This document shows positions 8,012 through 18,136 of a stretch of DNA of 64,000 nt, in pieces. The notes beneath the pieces are model-generated. The model did not search any database, had not been told where the DNA came from, and saw only the letters and a program-made list of their open reading frames with translations. The stretch comes from an uncultured Sedimentitalea sp. (lineage in GTDB: Bacteria; Pseudomonadota; Alphaproteobacteria; Rhodobacterales; Rhodobacteraceae): NCBI GenBank assembly GCA_947504115.1, contig CANNGH010000003.1, forward strand, positions 124,001-188,000, in the 5' to 3' direction. Each line of letters begins with the position of its first letter. Positions within the stretch are counted from its first letter, which is position 1. The position numbers and the translations under genes were made by a program.

Positions 8012-9238
8012 ATGTGGCAGACCATATTCGACAGGATGGCGTCACGCCTGATCCAAACCGGCAGACTGACCGTCACCATGCCGCAGGGAGACCGCCGCAG
8101 CTATGGCCCCGGTGGCGCGCTTGAGGCCGAAGTCGCGATCAGCGATACAGCAACGCTGCGTGCGCTGTGTCTCAGCCCCGAACTCGCCCTGGGCGAGGGG
8201 TATATGGACGGTCGCATCACCATTGCCGGAAATGATATCGAAACCCTGCTTCGCCTCGTGATGAGCAACTGGCAGGCCGAGGTCATGCCGCTCTGGGTGC
8301 GCGGCACCATGCGGGCACGGTTTCTGGCGCGGGCGGCGGTCATGCGCAACACCGCCAACAGCGCGCGCGCCAACGTGGCGCATCACTATGATATCTCCGA
8401 CGACCTCTACCGCCTGTTTCTGGACCGCGACATGCAATACAGTTGCGCCTATTTCGCCCAGCCCGACATGAGCCTCGACGCGGCGCAGGAGGCGAAAAAG
8501 GCCCATATCGCCGCCAAGCTGCAAATCGAGCCGGGGATGCGGGTGCTGGACATCGGCTGCGGCTGGGGTGGAATGGCGCTGACGCTCGCGCGCGATCACG
8601 GCGCGCATGTGACTGGCGTGACCCTGTCGCGGAACCAGTTGGCCACAGCGCAGGCCCGCGCCCGCGACGAGGGGCTGCGGGACCGGGTCGATTTCCGCCT
8701 GCTCGATTATCGCGAACTGGACGAGACGTTCGACCGGATCGTGTCCGTGGGCATGCTGGAACATGTCGGCGTGCCCCATTACGGCGAATATTTCGAGCGG
8801 GTCGGTAATCTGCTGGCGCCGGATGGCGTCGCCCTCATCCACTCCATCGGCCGCAGCGCACCGCCGACCGTGCAATCGCGCTGGCTCGACCGCTATATCT
8901 TTCCGGGCGGCTATGTGCCGTCCCTTTCTGAACTGGCGGTCCCGGTCGAGAACGCCGGACTCTGGCAACTGGATATCGAGATCCTGCGCCTGCACTACGC
9001 GATGACCCTGCGCCATTGGCTGACCCGATTCGACGCCCACAGCGACCAGGTCCGCCAGATGTATGACGACCGTTTCATCCGCATGTGGCGTTATTACCTC
9101 ATCAGCAGCATGCTGACATTCGAAGTCGGCATGCTGGCGGTGTTCCACCTGCAACTCGGGCATCAGCGCGATGCCGTCCCGCTGACACGCGATTATCTTT
9201 ATCGGCGGAACGCCGGCGCGCGCGCCGCCGCGGAGTAA
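8012..9238 (+). CDS. cfa: Cyclopropane-fatty-acyl-phospholipid synthase
   Basis: 408 residues. The N-terminal domain resembles the lipid-binding part of CFA synthases (GEGYMDGRITIAGNDIETLL). The SAM-binding motif VLDIGCGWGGMALTLARDHG is near residue 180, with the family block SVGMLEHVGVPHYGEYF downstream and the C-terminal RMWRYYLISSMLTFE. It transfers a methylene from SAM to unsaturated acyl chains of membrane phospholipids; alphaproteobacterial paralogues can make other C-methylated lipids, so exact chemistry is open. It is transcribed alone. Confidence 0.93.
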   Translation: MWQTIFDRMASRLIQTGRLTVTMPQGDRRSYGPGGALEAEVAISDTATLRALCLSPELALGEGYMDGRITIAGNDIETLLRLVMSNWQAEVMPLWVRGTMRARFLARAAVMRNTANSARANVAHHYDISDDLYRLFLDRDMQYSCAYFAQPDMSLDAAQEAKKAHIAAKLQIEPGMRVLDIGCGWGGMALTLARDHGAHVTGVTLSRNQLATAQARARDEGLRDRVDFRLLDYRELDETFDRIVSVGMLEHVGVPHYGEYFERVGNLLAPDGVALIHSIGRSAPPTVQSRWLDRYIFPGGYVPSLSELAVPVENAGLWQLDIEILRLHYAMTLRHWLTRFDAHSDQVRQMYDDRFIRMWRYYLISSMLTFEVGMLAVFHLQLGHQRDAVPLTRDYLYRRNAGARAAAE

Positions 9239-9353
9239 ATGCAGGGAAAGGTCCACGCCCCGCGCCGGCCTGACACCGAAGGCGGGGCGCTTTCCACTTC
9301 CACGGTCATCGGCTCCCCAGCCTGTACCGTAGAACCAAGTGACCCCGAAACTG

Positions 9354-9448
9354 TTTCCACTTTCTTAAAATACCCTCGCCGAAGGCGAAAAAAAATCCGT
9401 TCATGAGCATTGTAAGCCTCCGGCATGGGTATTTCAGGAAAGTGGAAA
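9354..9448. repeat. Long imperfect inverted repeat upstream of carB
   Basis: Two 33-base arms, 9354-9386 (TTTCCACTTTCTTAAAATAC...) and 9416-9448, pair at 28 of 33 positions around a 29-base A-rich loop. It occupies the 308-base cfa-carB spacer, ending about 100 bases before the carB start. It could be a cfa terminator, a carB leader structure or a dispersed repeat; related AT-rich cores occur at 15747 and 22517. No protein gene is seen in this spacer. Confidence 0.6.
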
Positions 9449-9546
9449 GACAGGGGCGCTCGACCCCCTTGCACCTGTTCGCCTCACGCCTATAACGCAG
9501 CCAGTTTGGGCGCATGGGGGCGCCCTCAGTCGAAAGGGGCCGCGCC

Positions 9547-12500
9547 ATGCCGAAGAGAACCGACATTTCGTCGATCATGATCATCGGAGCGGGGCCTATC
9601 GTCATCGGACAGGCCTGCGAATTCGACTATTCCGGGGCACAGGCCTGCAAGGCGCTGCGCGAAGAAGGGTACCGGGTGATCCTGGTAAACTCTAACCCGG
9701 CGACGATCATGACCGATCCGGAACTGGCCGACGCCACCTATATCGAGCCCATCACCCCCGAGATCGTCGCCAAGATCATCGAGAAAGAGCGCCCCGACGC
9801 GCTTTTGCCCACGATGGGCGGGCAGACCGGCCTGAATACGGCGCTAGCCCTTGAAGACATGGGCGTGCTGGCAAAATACGGCGTCGAGATGATCGGCGCC
9901 AAGCGCGAAGCCATCGAGATGGCCGAAGACCGCAAGCTGTTCCGCGAGGCGATGGATCGTCTCGGCATCGAGAACCCCAAGGCCACCATCGTCACCGCCC
10001 CCAAGGGTGCCAGCGGAAAGAAGGATCTCGCCGCCGGCGTCGCGCTGGCGCTGGCCGCGCTGGAAGATATCGGGTTGCCCGCGATCATCCGCCCGGCCTT
10101 CACGCTTGGCGGGACGGGCGGCGGCGTCGCCTATAATCGCGACGATTACGAACATTTCTGCCGCTCCGGCATGGATGCCAGCCCGATGGGTCAGATCCTG
10201 ATCGACGAATCGCTGCTGGGCTGGAAGGAATACGAGATGGAGGTGGTGCGCGACACCGCCGACAATGCCATCATCGTCTGTTCCATCGAGAACGTCGATC
10301 CGATGGGCGTGCATACCGGCGACTCGATCACCGTGGCCCCGGCCCTGACGCTGACCGACAAGGAATACCAGATCATGCGCAACGGCTCTATCGCCGTGCT
10401 GCGCGAGATCGGCGTGGAAACCGGCGGCTCGAACGTGCAATGGGCGGTGAACCCGGCAGACGGGCGCATGGTGGTGATCGAGATGAACCCGCGCGTGTCC
10501 CGCTCCTCGGCGCTGGCCTCCAAGGCGACGGGGTTTCCGATCGCCAAGATCGCGGCGAAACTTGCCGTGGGTTATACGCTGGACGAGTTGGACAACGACA
10601 TCACCAAGGTCACGCCCGCCAGTTTCGAGCCGACCATCGACTATATCGTCACCAAGATCCCGAAATTCGCATTCGAGAAATTCCCCGGCGCGACCGCTGA
10701 ACTAAGCACCGCGATGAAATCCGTGGGCGAGGCGATGGCGATCGGCCGCACCATCCACGAATCGCTGCAAAAGGCGCTGGCGTCGATGGAATCCGGTCTT
10801 ACCGGATTTGACGAGGTGGACATTCCCGGCGCGCCCGACCGTGCCGCCATCGTCAAGGCGATTGCCGCCCAGACCCCCGACCGGATGCGCACCATCGCGC
10901 AGGCCATGCGCCACGGGTTGAGCGATGATGAAATCCACGCCGTCACCATGTTCGACCCGTGGTTCCTCTCGCGTATCCGCGAGATCGTCGAGGCCGAGGA
11001 AACAATCCGCGCCAACGGGTTGCCACAGGACGAACACGGCATGCGCGCGCTCAAGATGATGGGGTTCACCGACGCGCGACTGGCCAACCTGACCGGCCAG
11101 AGCGAACACGACATTCGCCGCGCGCGGCAGGCACTGGGCGTCGTCGCCGTGTTCAAACGCATCGACACCTGCGCCGCCGAATTCGAGGCGCAGACGCCCT
11201 ATATGTATTCCACCTACGAGGCGCCGATGATGGGCGACGTGGAATGCGAATCGCGCCCCACCGACCGCAAGAAGGTGGTGATCCTGGGCGGCGGACCGAA
11301 CCGGATCGGCCAGGGCATCGAGTTCGACTATTGCTGCTGTCACGCCTGTTTCGCGCTGACCGAAGCCGGTTACGAAACCATCATGGTCAACTGCAACCCC
11401 GAGACCGTCAGCACCGATTACGACACCTCGGACCGGCTGTATTTCGAGCCGCTGACCTTTGAGCATGTCATGGAAATCCTGCGCGTCGAGCAGGAAAACG
11501 GCACCCTGCATGGTGTGATCGTACAATATGGCGGCCAGACGCCGCTGAAGCTGGCCAATTCCCTGGCGGAAGAGGGCATTCCGATCCTCGGCACCACGCC
11601 GGATATGATCGACCTGGCCGAAGATCGCGAGCGGTTCCAGCAGCTTGTGCAGAGACTGGGGCTGAAGCAACCGCGCAACGGCATCGCCTCGACCGATCAG
11701 CAGGCGTTCGAGATCGCCAAGACGCTGGGCTTTCCGCTGGTGATCCGCCCCTCCTATGTTCTGGGCGGTCGCGCGATGGAGATCGTGCGCGATCAGGCGC
11801 ATCTGGAACGGTATATCGACGAGGCCGTGGTGGTTTCCGGCGACAGTCCGGTATTGCTGGACAGTTATCTTTCCGGCGCGGTCGAGCTGGATGTCGACGC
11901 GATCTGCGACGGCACGGATGTGCATGTCGCCGGCATCATGCAGCATATCGAAGAGGCCGGCGTGCATTCCGGCGACAGCGCCTGTTCGCTGCCGCCGCAT
12001 TCGCTGGACAGCGCCATCATCGACGAGGTCAAGGAACAGACCCGCGCCCTTGCCAAGGCGCTGAACGTGGTCGGGCTGATGAACATCCAGTTCGCGATCA
12101 AGGATGGCGAGATCTACCTGATCGAGGTCAACCCCCGCGCCAGCCGCACAGTGCCGTTCGTCGCCAAGGCCACCGACAGCGCGATTGCGGCAATTGCCGC
12201 GCGGGTGATGGCGGGCGAGAAACTGTCCGACTTCCCGCAGCGCCCGCCTTATGAGGTGACGACCGATTACGACTCCCCTCTGCCGCTGGCCGATCCGATG
12301 ACGCTGGCCGATCCGAACGTGCCGTGGTTCTCGGTCAAGGAGGCGGTGCTGCCCTTTGCCCGTTTCCCCGGCGTCGATACCATTCTCGGCCCTGAAATGC
12401 GCTCGACCGGCGAGGTGATGGGCTGGGACCGCGATTTCCCGCGCGCCTTCCTCAAGGCGCAGATGGGCGCGGGCATGGCGCTGCCGTCGCAGGGGCGGGC

Positions 12501-12879
12501 CTTCATCTCGATCAAGGATGCCGACAAGACGCCGATGATGATCGAGGCGGCGACGATCCTGACCGATCTCGGCTTTGACCTGATCGCCACACGCGGAACG
12601 CAAGGCTGGCTGGCCGAAAACGGCATCGCCTGCACGATCGTCAACAAGGTTTACGAGGGGCGGCCCGACATCGTGGACATGCTCAAGGACGGTGCGATCC
12701 AACTGGTGATGAACTCGACCGAGGGCGCGCAGGCGGTCGAGGATTCGCGCGGCATCCGCTCGGTCGCGCTCTATGACAAGATCCCGTATTTCACCACCGC
12801 CGCCGGCAGCCACGCCGCCGCACTTGCGATAAAGGCGCAGGCCGAGGGCGACGTGGGCGTTAAGCCGCTGCAGGGATAG
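9547..12879 (+). CDS. carB: Carbamoyl-phosphate synthase large subunit
   Basis: 1110 residues starting [18 protein letters not shown]; the track ORF adds 11 residues upstream that families lack. Two homologous ATP-grasp halves are evident: [15 protein letters not shown]-type and [17 protein letters not shown] loops, each preceded by [30 protein letters not shown] blocks. A C-terminal MGS-like allosteric domain starts near residue 970. It makes carbamoyl phosphate for arginine and pyrimidine synthesis with CarA, which is not in this window. pyrB lies 50 kb away. A bidirectional hairpin ends the gene. Confidence 0.98.
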   Translation: MPKRTDISSIMIIGAGPIVIGQACEFDYSGAQACKALREEGYRVILVNSNPATIMTDPELADATYIEPITPEIVAKIIEKERPDALLPTMGGQTGLNTALALEDMGVLAKYGVEMIGAKREAIEMAEDRKLFREAMDRLGIENPKATIVTAPKGASGKKDLAAGVALALAALEDIGLPAIIRPAFTLGGTGGGVAYNRDDYEHFCRSGMDASPMGQILIDESLLGWKEYEMEVVRDTADNAIIVCSIENVDPMGVHTGDSITVAPALTLTDKEYQIMRNGSIAVLREIGVETGGSNVQWAVNPADGRMVVIEMNPRVSRSSALASKATGFPIAKIAAKLAVGYTLDELDNDITKVTPASFEPTIDYIVTKIPKFAFEKFPGATAELSTAMKSVGEAMAIGRTIHESLQKALASMESGLTGFDEVDIPGAPDRAAIVKAIAAQTPDRMRTIAQAMRHGLSDDEIHAVTMFDPWFLSRIREIVEAEETIRANGLPQDEHGMRALKMMGFTDARLANLTGQSEHDIRRARQALGVVAVFKRIDTCAAEFEAQTPYMYSTYEAPMMGDVECESRPTDRKKVVILGGGPNRIGQGIEFDYCCCHACFALTEAGYETIMVNCNPETVSTDYDTSDRLYFEPLTFEHVMEILRVEQENGTLHGVIVQYGGQTPLKLANSLAEEGIPILGTTPDMIDLAEDRERFQQLVQRLGLKQPRNGIASTDQQAFEIAKTLGFPLVIRPSYVLGGRAMEIVRDQAHLERYIDEAVVVSGDSPVLLDSYLSGAVELDVDAICDGTDVHVAGIMQHIEEAGVHSGDSACSLPPHSLDSAIIDEVKEQTRALAKALNVVGLMNIQFAIKDGEIYLIEVNPRASRTVPFVAKATDSAIAAIAARVMAGEKLSDFPQRPPYEVTTDYDSPLPLADPMTLADPNVPWFSVKEAVLPFARFPGVDTILGPEMRSTGEVMGWDRDFPRAFLKAQMGAGMALPSQGRAFISIKDADKTPMMIEAATILTDLGFDLIATRGTQGWLAENGIACTIVNKVYEGRPDIVDMLKDGAIQLVMNSTEGAQAVEDSRGIRSVALYDKIPYFTTAAGSHAAALAIKAQAEGDVGVKPLQG

Positions 12880-12902
12880 GGCGGAGGCGCAACGCCTCCG
12901 CC
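12880..12902. terminator. Bidirectional hairpin between convergent genes
   Basis: GGCGGAGGCG, loop CAA, CGCCTCCGCC: a perfect 10-bp stem starting right after the carB stop and ending 8 bases before the stop of the convergent dehydrogenase. There is no T-run, but the position fits a shared terminator. Confidence 0.65.
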
Positions 12903-12909
12903 AATCGCG

Positions 12910-13866
12910 TCAGTTCACCGGGTTGGGCAGATCGCGGCCGGCGACGAAAGCGGACACATTGTCCAGCGCCATCTGGCCCATGTCGGTGCGCACGTCCAGC
13001 GCGGCGGTGCCCAGATGCGGCAGCAGCGTCGCGTTATCGAGCGCGATCAGTGCCTCGGGCACCTTGGGCTCGAACTCATAGACATCCAGCCCGGCCCCGC
13101 CGATCTTTCCGCCTTCCAGCGCGGCGATCAGCGCGGATTCGTCCACGATATCACCTCGCGCGATGTTGATCAGATGTGCATGCGGCTGCATCGCCTCGAA
13201 CACATCCGCACCGATCAGATGCCGGGTATCGGCCCCGCCCGGCACCGAAATCACGAGGAAATCCACGGCACCTGCCAATTCGGCGAGCGAGCTATCCAGT
13301 TCCGCCGGGAAATCCAGATCCTTCGGGCTGCGGCTGAAATAGCGCACGTCCATCCCGAACCCGAAATGGCAACGCCGCGCGATGGCCTGTCCGATCCGCC
13401 CCATGCCGACGATGCCGACCGTGCGCTCGGTCGCGTGCATGCCCAGCATCTGCGTCGGGTGCCAGCCCTGCCAGCCACCCGAGCGCACCAGCCGCTCGCC
13501 CTCGGCGGCGCGGCGCGCGCTCATCAGGATCAGCGTCATGGCGATGTCGGCGGTGGCATCGGTCACCGCGCCCGGCGTGTTGGTCACGCGGATTCCGGCA
13601 TCGCCGGCGGCCTTGACATCGATATGGTTGTAACCGACCCCGAAATTCGCCAGCAGCCGGCACCGCGGCTCCGGCACATCCGCGAACACGCCGGCATCGA
13701 AGATATCGCCCAGCGTGGGCAGCACCACGTCGTAATCCCGCAACGCCGCACGCATTTCGTCACCGCTCAGCGGTGTGGTTTCCTCGCGCAGCACCACTTC
13801 ATCAAATTCGCGACGTGCGCGGTCAGCGACCGCATCCGGCATCGGCCGTGTTACAAACAAACGCAT
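12910..13866 (-). CDS. D-2-hydroxyacid dehydrogenase (glyoxylate/hydroxypyruvate reductase-like)
   Basis: 318 residues. The Rossmann motif GIVGMGRIGQAIARR is near residue 150. Catalytic features of the D-isomer-specific family are present: Arg region LINIARGDIVDE, Glu in YEFEPKVPEA and His in LLPHLGTAALDVR. NFGVGYNHIDV and NTPGAVTDATAD are family blocks of the glyoxylate reductase/GyaR group. It likely reduces glyoxylate or hydroxypyruvate with NAD(P)H; the substrate is inferred. Its start overlaps the csaA stop by one base, giving the leftward cluster proC-csaA-this gene. Confidence 0.92.
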   Translation of the reverse strand: MRLFVTRPMPDAVADRARREFDEVVLREETTPLSGDEMRAALRDYDVVLPTLGDIFDAGVFADVPEPRCRLLANFGVGYNHIDVKAAGDAGIRVTNTPGAVTDATADIAMTLILMSARRAAEGERLVRSGGWQGWHPTQMLGMHATERTVGIVGMGRIGQAIARRCHFGFGMDVRYFSRSPKDLDFPAELDSSLAELAGAVDFLVISVPGGADTRHLIGADVFEAMQPHAHLINIARGDIVDESALIAALEGGKIGGAGLDVYEFEPKVPEALIALDNATLLPHLGTAALDVRTDMGQMALDNVSAFVAGRDLPNPVN

Positions 13867-14204
13867 CAGTGCATCCTCCCGCCGTTCGGCACAGTGTCAT
13901 CCGGGCCGACCAACACGATCTCGCCCGATTCATCGGGCAGACCTAGCACAAGCACCTCGGATTGAAACGGTCCGATCTGACGCGGCGGAAAGTTGACGAC
14001 CGCAAGCACCTGTTTGCCAATCAGCTCCTCGGGCCGATAATGGGTTGTGATCTGCGCCGACGACTTGCGCTCGCCGATCCCGTCACCGAAATCGATCCAC
14101 AGCTTGAGCGCGGGCTTGCGCGCTTCGGGGAAGGGCTCGGCGCGGGTGACCTCTCCGACCCGGACATCGACTTTCAGAAAATCATCGAACGAAATATTAC
14201 TCAC
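13866..14204 (-). CDS. csaA: tRNA-binding-domain chaperone CsaA
   Basis: 112 residues consisting solely of the OB-fold tRNA-binding domain: FLKVDVRVGEVTRAEPFPEARKP, SSAQITTHYRPEELIGKQVLAVVNFPPRQIG and SEVLVLGLPDESGEIVLVGPD. This matches CsaA, a dimeric protein-secretion-related chaperone in Bacillus with tRNA-binding ability. It overlaps the proC 3' end by 8 bases, so translation is probably coupled. Confidence 0.93.
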   Translation of the reverse strand: MSNISFDDFLKVDVRVGEVTRAEPFPEARKPALKLWIDFGDGIGERKSSAQITTHYRPEELIGKQVLAVVNFPPRQIGPFQSEVLVLGLPDESGEIVLVGPDDTVPNGGRMH

Positions 14205-15012
14205 CGGACAATTCCTTGCTTCTCCTTGCTGCGGCAGCCACCGCCCGATCCAACAACGGCGGAAATCCGCTGTCAGGGTCCGTCAGAACCTCCAGCGCGG
14301 CCTGTGTCGTGCCATTGGGGCTGGTGACGTTGACGCGCAGTTGCGCCGGATCCTCGTCCGCCGCCTCGGCCAGCGCGCCGGCACCGGCCACCGTCGCCTT
14401 GGCCAGCCGCATCGCCAGATCGTCCGACAACCCCTGCGCCTGCCCCGCCGCCGCCAGCGTCTCGATCAGGTGGAACACATAGGCCGGCCCCGAGCCGCTG
14501 ACCCCCGTGACGGCATCCATCTGCCCCTCGCTCTCCAGCCGTACCACCTGCCCGACCGCGGACAGCAGGCTTTCGGCCAGCGCCAGGTCATCCTCGCCCG
14601 CCCGCGCGTTGCCGATGATCGCGGTGATCCCGCGCCCGACGGCTGCGGGGGTGTTCGGCATGGCGCGGATGATCGGCGTTTTCTGGCCCAAAACCTTCTC
14701 AAAGGCAGCAATCGGCGTGCCGGCGGCGATCGAGATGAACAGGCGGCGTCCGCCACCGAACCCGGCAATCGCCGGCAATGCATCGTCCATCATCTGCGGT
14801 TTGACCGCGACAAGCACGATGGCCGGGTCGGCGGGCGGATCGGCGTTCAGATGTACCCCCTGCCCCTGCAGCCATTCCGACGGCGCCGGGTCGATCACCC
14901 AGACCGAACCGGCGGGCAATCCACGCTCCAGCCACCCCGCCAGCATGGCCGAACCCATCTTGCCACACCCCAGCAACACCAGCCCACGCTGCGCTATCGT
15001 ATCCATGTCCAT
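14197..15012 (-). CDS. proC: Pyrroline-5-carboxylate reductase
   Basis: 271 residues. The N-terminal nucleotide-binding motif VLLGCGKMGSAMLAGWLERG is followed by VAVKPQMMDDALP, RAMPNTPAAVGRGITAI and the signature VTGVSGSGPAYVFHLIETLAAAG. It catalyses the last step of proline synthesis, reducing 1-pyrroline-5-carboxylate with NAD(P)H. It heads the proC-csaA-dehydrogenase run, 32 bases after the YbjN-like gene, so that gene may be in the same operon. Confidence 0.96.
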   Translation of the reverse strand: MDMDTIAQRGLVLLGCGKMGSAMLAGWLERGLPAGSVWVIDPAPSEWLQGQGVHLNADPPADPAIVLVAVKPQMMDDALPAIAGFGGGRRLFISIAAGTPIAAFEKVLGQKTPIIRAMPNTPAAVGRGITAIIGNARAGEDDLALAESLLSAVGQVVRLESEGQMDAVTGVSGSGPAYVFHLIETLAAAGQAQGLSDDLAMRLAKATVAGAGALAEAADEDPAQLRVNVTSPNGTTQAALEVLTDPDSGFPPLLDRAVAAAARRSKELSGE

Positions 15013-15044
15013 GAGACAATCTCCGCCCGCTCCCTCACCAAGGG

Positions 15045-15545
15045 TTACGCGCGCCCGTAAGCCTCGGCAATGGCGACCTGCATCGCCTGCTTGGGCGTGC
15101 GGTCGCCCCAGACCAGCAGCTGGATCGCGGGATAATACCTCTCAGCGTTCTGTACCGCCGAGTGGATCATCGCGTCGAGCTGCTCGGCGCTGGCGACTTG
15201 CCCGCCGCTCAGCATCAGACCATAACGATAGACCATCAGTTTTTCCGCCGCCCAATAGGTGAAGGCGCCCGCCCAACACTGGTCGTTCATCGCGTTCAGC
15301 AATTCATACAGTCCGCTCAGACGGTCCTCGGGGGGCTCCATCTCGAACGTGCAGATTAGACGCAAGGTCTCATCGGGACCAGAGGAATCCAGCGTGATCG
15401 AATAGGTGCGCCACTGCCCCTCGACCGCCATGGCGATCTGATCGTCTCCCAGACGCTCGAAATCCCAATTGTGATACGTCGCAATATGCTCGACGATGTC
15501 GATCGGGTGAATATCGGATTCCAGAAACTGCTCGGAAAGGGCCAT
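15045..15545 (-). CDS. YbjN-domain protein
   Basis: 166 residues from the ATG at 15545 (MALSEQFLESDIHPIDIVEHIA); the track start adds 15 residues without family support. The body has the YbjN pattern: DQIAMAVEGQWRTYSITL, TLRLICTFEMEPPEDRLSGLYELLNAMNDQCWAGAF, and a conserved helix near NAERYYPAIQLLVWG. YbjN proteins are annotated as sensory-transduction regulators of uncertain mechanism and resemble type III chaperone folds. It lies just upstream of proC on the same strand. Confidence 0.85.
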   Translation of the reverse strand: MALSEQFLESDIHPIDIVEHIATYHNWDFERLGDDQIAMAVEGQWRTYSITLDSSGPDETLRLICTFEMEPPEDRLSGLYELLNAMNDQCWAGAFTYWAAEKLMVYRYGLMLSGGQVASAEQLDAMIHSAVQNAERYYPAIQLLVWGDRTPKQAMQVAIAEAYGRA

Positions 15546-15784
15546 GATGCCACCTCTCTGCTCACCAAGGCGGGGCGGATACCACCCCAATTCTTGGGTG
15601 CCTGCGCTACCGGGCGGGGCGAACCCCCGATCCCATACAACATATGGTGCGGTGTGGCGGTCGCTCTGACAACCTTTAATTTAGAGATAATGACAATAAG
15701 TTGTGGACAGAATCGCGCAGCGGCCCAGATATCGCGATTCAAACTGCTTCTTTCTGGTCTTAAATACCCAATTCGTCGGCCGAC
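15546..15784. other. Intergenic region, AT-richer, no gene seen
   Basis: This 239-base stretch between the leftward YbjN-like gene and the ubiK terminator is more AT-rich than its surroundings. It presumably carries the promoter of the proC cluster. It includes CTTCTTTCTGGTCTTAAATACC (15747 onward), resembling the cores at 9361 and 22520, and a 10-bp palindrome GTCGGCCGAC at 15775-15784. No tRNA or open frame with family features was found. Confidence 0.5.
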
Positions 15785-15821
15785 AAAAAAACGCCGCACC
15801 GTCATGGTGCGACGCCGTTTG
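15785..15821 (-). terminator. Rho-independent terminator of ubiK-like gene
   Basis: On the minus strand, GGCGTCGCACC, loop ATGAC, GGTGCGGCG (one G-U pair) is followed by a run of seven T. It begins about 27 bases after the BMFP-protein stop at 15848, so it terminates that leftward transcript. Confidence 0.85.
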
Positions 15822-15847
15822 CAAATCGCGGATGAAAAGCGCCCGGA

Positions 15848-16090
15848 TCAGTCCTTGGCTTCCAGCGCGTCCAGCCGTGCCGCCAGCGCCGCGTTCTCCT
15901 CGCGGGCCTTCTGGGCCATGGTGCGCACGGCGTCGAACTCTTCGCGCGTGACCAGATCGCGGTCGGCCAGCCAGCGGTCGATCATCGATTTCATCGCCGT
16001 CTCCGCCTCTTCCCGTGCGCCCTGGGCGACGCCCATGGCGTTGGTCATCAGTTGCGAAATGTCATCGAACATCTTGTTGCGGGTCTGCAT
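15848..16090 (-). CDS. ubiK: UbiK/BMFP-domain accessory factor
   Basis: 80 residues, almost entirely helical. MFDDISQLMTNAMGVAQGAREEAETAMKSMIDRWLADRDLVTREEFDAVRTMAQKAREENAALAAR shows the BMFP (DUF526) layout: an amphipathic N-terminal helix and a C-terminal coiled coil forming trimers. UbiK in E. coli assists aerobic ubiquinone biosynthesis with UbiJ; Brucella BMFP induces membrane fusion. Either ATG (16090 or 7 codons in) could be used. It is divergent from lgt. Confidence 0.87.
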   Translation of the reverse strand: MQTRNKMFDDISQLMTNAMGVAQGAREEAETAMKSMIDRWLADRDLVTREEFDAVRTMAQKAREENAALAARLDALEAKD

Positions 16091-16184
16091 GTCTGTCCTC
16101 CTGTGGCGTCGCGCTTTATATGGGCGGTCAACCGCTCCGGGACAAGGTTGACTTTATCCCCCGACCAACGGCATTCAGCCGCCC

Positions 16185-17072
16185 ATGCGCGCATCTCTTC
16201 CCTTTCCCGACATCTCGCCCGAAATCCTGTCGTTCACCATCGGCGGGATGGAGTTCGCCCTGCGCTGGTATGCCCTGGCCTATATCGTCGGCATCGTCAT
16301 CGCCTGGCGCATGGCGGTTGCGGCGCTCAGACGTCCGGTGCTCTGGCCCACCGACCTGGCCCCGATGCGCCCGGCTCAGGTCGAGGACCTGCTGACCTGG
16401 ATCATCCTCGGCGTGATCCTCGGCGGGCGCCTCGGTTTCGTGCTGTTCTATCAGCCGGGTTACTACCTGCAGAACCCGGTCGATATCCTCAAGGTCTGGC
16501 AAGGCGGCATGTCGTTTCACGGCGGCCTGATCGGGGTCGTCGTCGCCGGCTGGCTGTTCGCGCTCAGCCGTGGCGCGCCGCTGCTGTCGCTGGCCGACCT
16601 GATCGCCCATACCGCGCCGCCGGGTCTGCTGCTGGGGCGGTTGGCCAACTTCATCAACGCCGAGCTTTGGGGCCGGCCCACCGATCTGCCCTGGGGCGTG
16701 GTCTTTCCCGGTGACGCCGCGCAGCATTGCCCCGGAATCGTCGGGCTGTGCGCGCGCCATCCCTCGCAACTCTACGAGGCCGCGCTCGAAGGATTGATCC
16801 TCGGCGCGGTGATCCTCTGGCTGGTCTATCGGCGCGGCGCGTTCAAGGCGCCCGGGCTGATCACCGGAACCTTCCTGTCAGGCTATGGGCTGGCACGTTT
16901 TGCCATCGAGTTCGTCCGCCAGCCCGATGCGCAATTCGTCACGCCGGACAATCCGCTGGGGTTGGCGTGGCATGTCGGCGGTTACGGGCTGACCATGGGC
17001 CAGCTGCTGTCGCTGCCGATGATCCTGCTGGGCCTGTGGCTGATCGCACGGGCGCGGCGCACCACGCCATGA
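16185..17072 (+). CDS. lgt: Prolipoprotein diacylglyceryl transferase
   Basis: 295 residues with about seven membrane segments. Family blocks are present: [14 protein letters not shown] near the N-terminus, the [13 protein letters not shown] segment with the essential His, and [25 protein letters not shown], the Lgt signature with the conserved Arg, Asn and Glu. It attaches diacylglycerol to the lipobox cysteine of prelipoproteins in the inner membrane, the step needed by the lipoproteins predicted at 1-584, 29740 and 47619. First gene of lgt-midA-pgeF, linked by ATGA overlaps. Confidence 0.97.
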   Translation: MRASLPFPDISPEILSFTIGGMEFALRWYALAYIVGIVIAWRMAVAALRRPVLWPTDLAPMRPAQVEDLLTWIILGVILGGRLGFVLFYQPGYYLQNPVDILKVWQGGMSFHGGLIGVVVAGWLFALSRGAPLLSLADLIAHTAPPGLLLGRLANFINAELWGRPTDLPWGVVFPGDAAQHCPGIVGLCARHPSQLYEAALEGLILGAVILWLVYRRGAFKAPGLITGTFLSGYGLARFAIEFVRQPDAQFVTPDNPLGLAWHVGGYGLTMGQLLSLPMILLGLWLIARARRTTP

Positions 17073-18136
17073 CGCTGTTCGACCTGATCGCCGCCCGCAT
17101 CCGTCAGGACGGGCCGATCAGCATGGCCGATTACATGGCCGATTGCCTGCTGCACCCGACGCTGGGCTACTACACCACCCGCGACCCGCTGGGCGCGGCG
17201 GGCGATTTCACCACCGCCCCGGAAATCAGCCAGATGTTCGGCGAACTGATCGGCCTGTCGCTGGCGCAGGCCTGGCTGGATCAGGGCAGGCCCGCGCCGT
17301 TCACGCTGGCCGAGCTTGGACCGGGACGCGGCACCCTGATGGCCGATCTGCTGCGCGCCACCGGCGCCGTGCCCGGCTTTCTCGAGGCTGCGCAGGTCAC
17401 GCTGGTCGAGGCGTCGCCGGTGCTGCGCGAAACGCAGGCGCGGAACCTCACCGGCCACGCGCCACGCTGGCTGGATAATGTCGACGCCCTGCCCGACGCA
17501 CCGCTGTTCCTGATCGCGAACGAGTTTTTCGACGCCATGCCGGTGCGCCAGTTCATCCGGCAGGATGACGGCTGGGCCGAGCGTCGAATCACCGTTGCCG
17601 ACGATGCGCTGTCCTTCGGGCTGACCGCGCCCGGGAAGCGCCCGGCGCTCGCGCATCGACTGGAAGACACCCGACAGGGCGACATGGTCGAGCTTTGCCC
17701 CGCCGCCGCGCCCATCACCACCGCCATCGCCACGCGGATCGCCACGCATGGCGGCGCGGCGCTGATCGTGGATTACGGCGACTGGCGCTCGCTGGGCGAC
17801 ACGGTTCAGGCGCTGCGCGATCATCGCCCGGTAGATGTGCTGAAATGTCCCGGTCAGGCCGATCTGACCGCCCATGTCGATTTCGAACCCCTTGCGCAGG
17901 CAGCGCACGATGCCGGCTGTCATGCCTCCAAACTCACGCCGCAAGGCGTGTTTCTGGAACGCCTCGGCATCACCGCACGGGCGCAGGCGCTGGCGCGGGA
18001 CATGCGCGGCGCGGCGCTTGACGATCTGGTCGCGGCACATCGGCGGTTGACGCACCCCGCGGAAATGGGAAACCTGTTCAAGACGCTGGGGCTGTTCCCG
18101 GCACAGGCGCCACCGCCGCCGGGACTGGAGCGATGA
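17069..18136 (+). CDS. MidA/NDUFAF7-family SAM-dependent methyltransferase
   Basis: 355 residues from the ATG overlapping the lgt stop; the track start at 16727 runs through lgt in another frame. The opening [49 protein letters not shown] is diagnostic of DUF185/MidA proteins. The SAM site is [17 protein letters not shown], and [15 protein letters not shown] follows. Mitochondrial NDUFAF7 methylates an arginine of a complex I subunit; the bacterial role is inferred to be similar at most. Overlaps pgeF by ATGA. Confidence 0.93.
   Translation: MTLFDLIAARIRQDGPISMADYMADCLLHPTLGYYTTRDPLGAAGDFTTAPEISQMFGELIGLSLAQAWLDQGRPAPFTLAELGPGRGTLMADLLRATGAVPGFLEAAQVTLVEASPVLRETQARNLTGHAPRWLDNVDALPDAPLFLIANEFFDAMPVRQFIRQDDGWAERRITVADDALSFGLTAPGKRPALAHRLEDTRQGDMVELCPAAAPITTAIATRIATHGGAALIVDYGDWRSLGDTVQALRDHRPVDVLKCPGQADLTAHVDFEPLAQAAHDAGCHASKLTPQGVFLERLGITARAQALARDMRGAALDDLVAAHRRLTHPAEMGNLFKTLGLFPAQAPPPPGLER

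Noticed and set aside
10702-12813. 703-codon minus-strand ORF opposite carB
   Set aside because: Antisense shadow of carB; His/Asp/Gly-rich with no recognisable motif.
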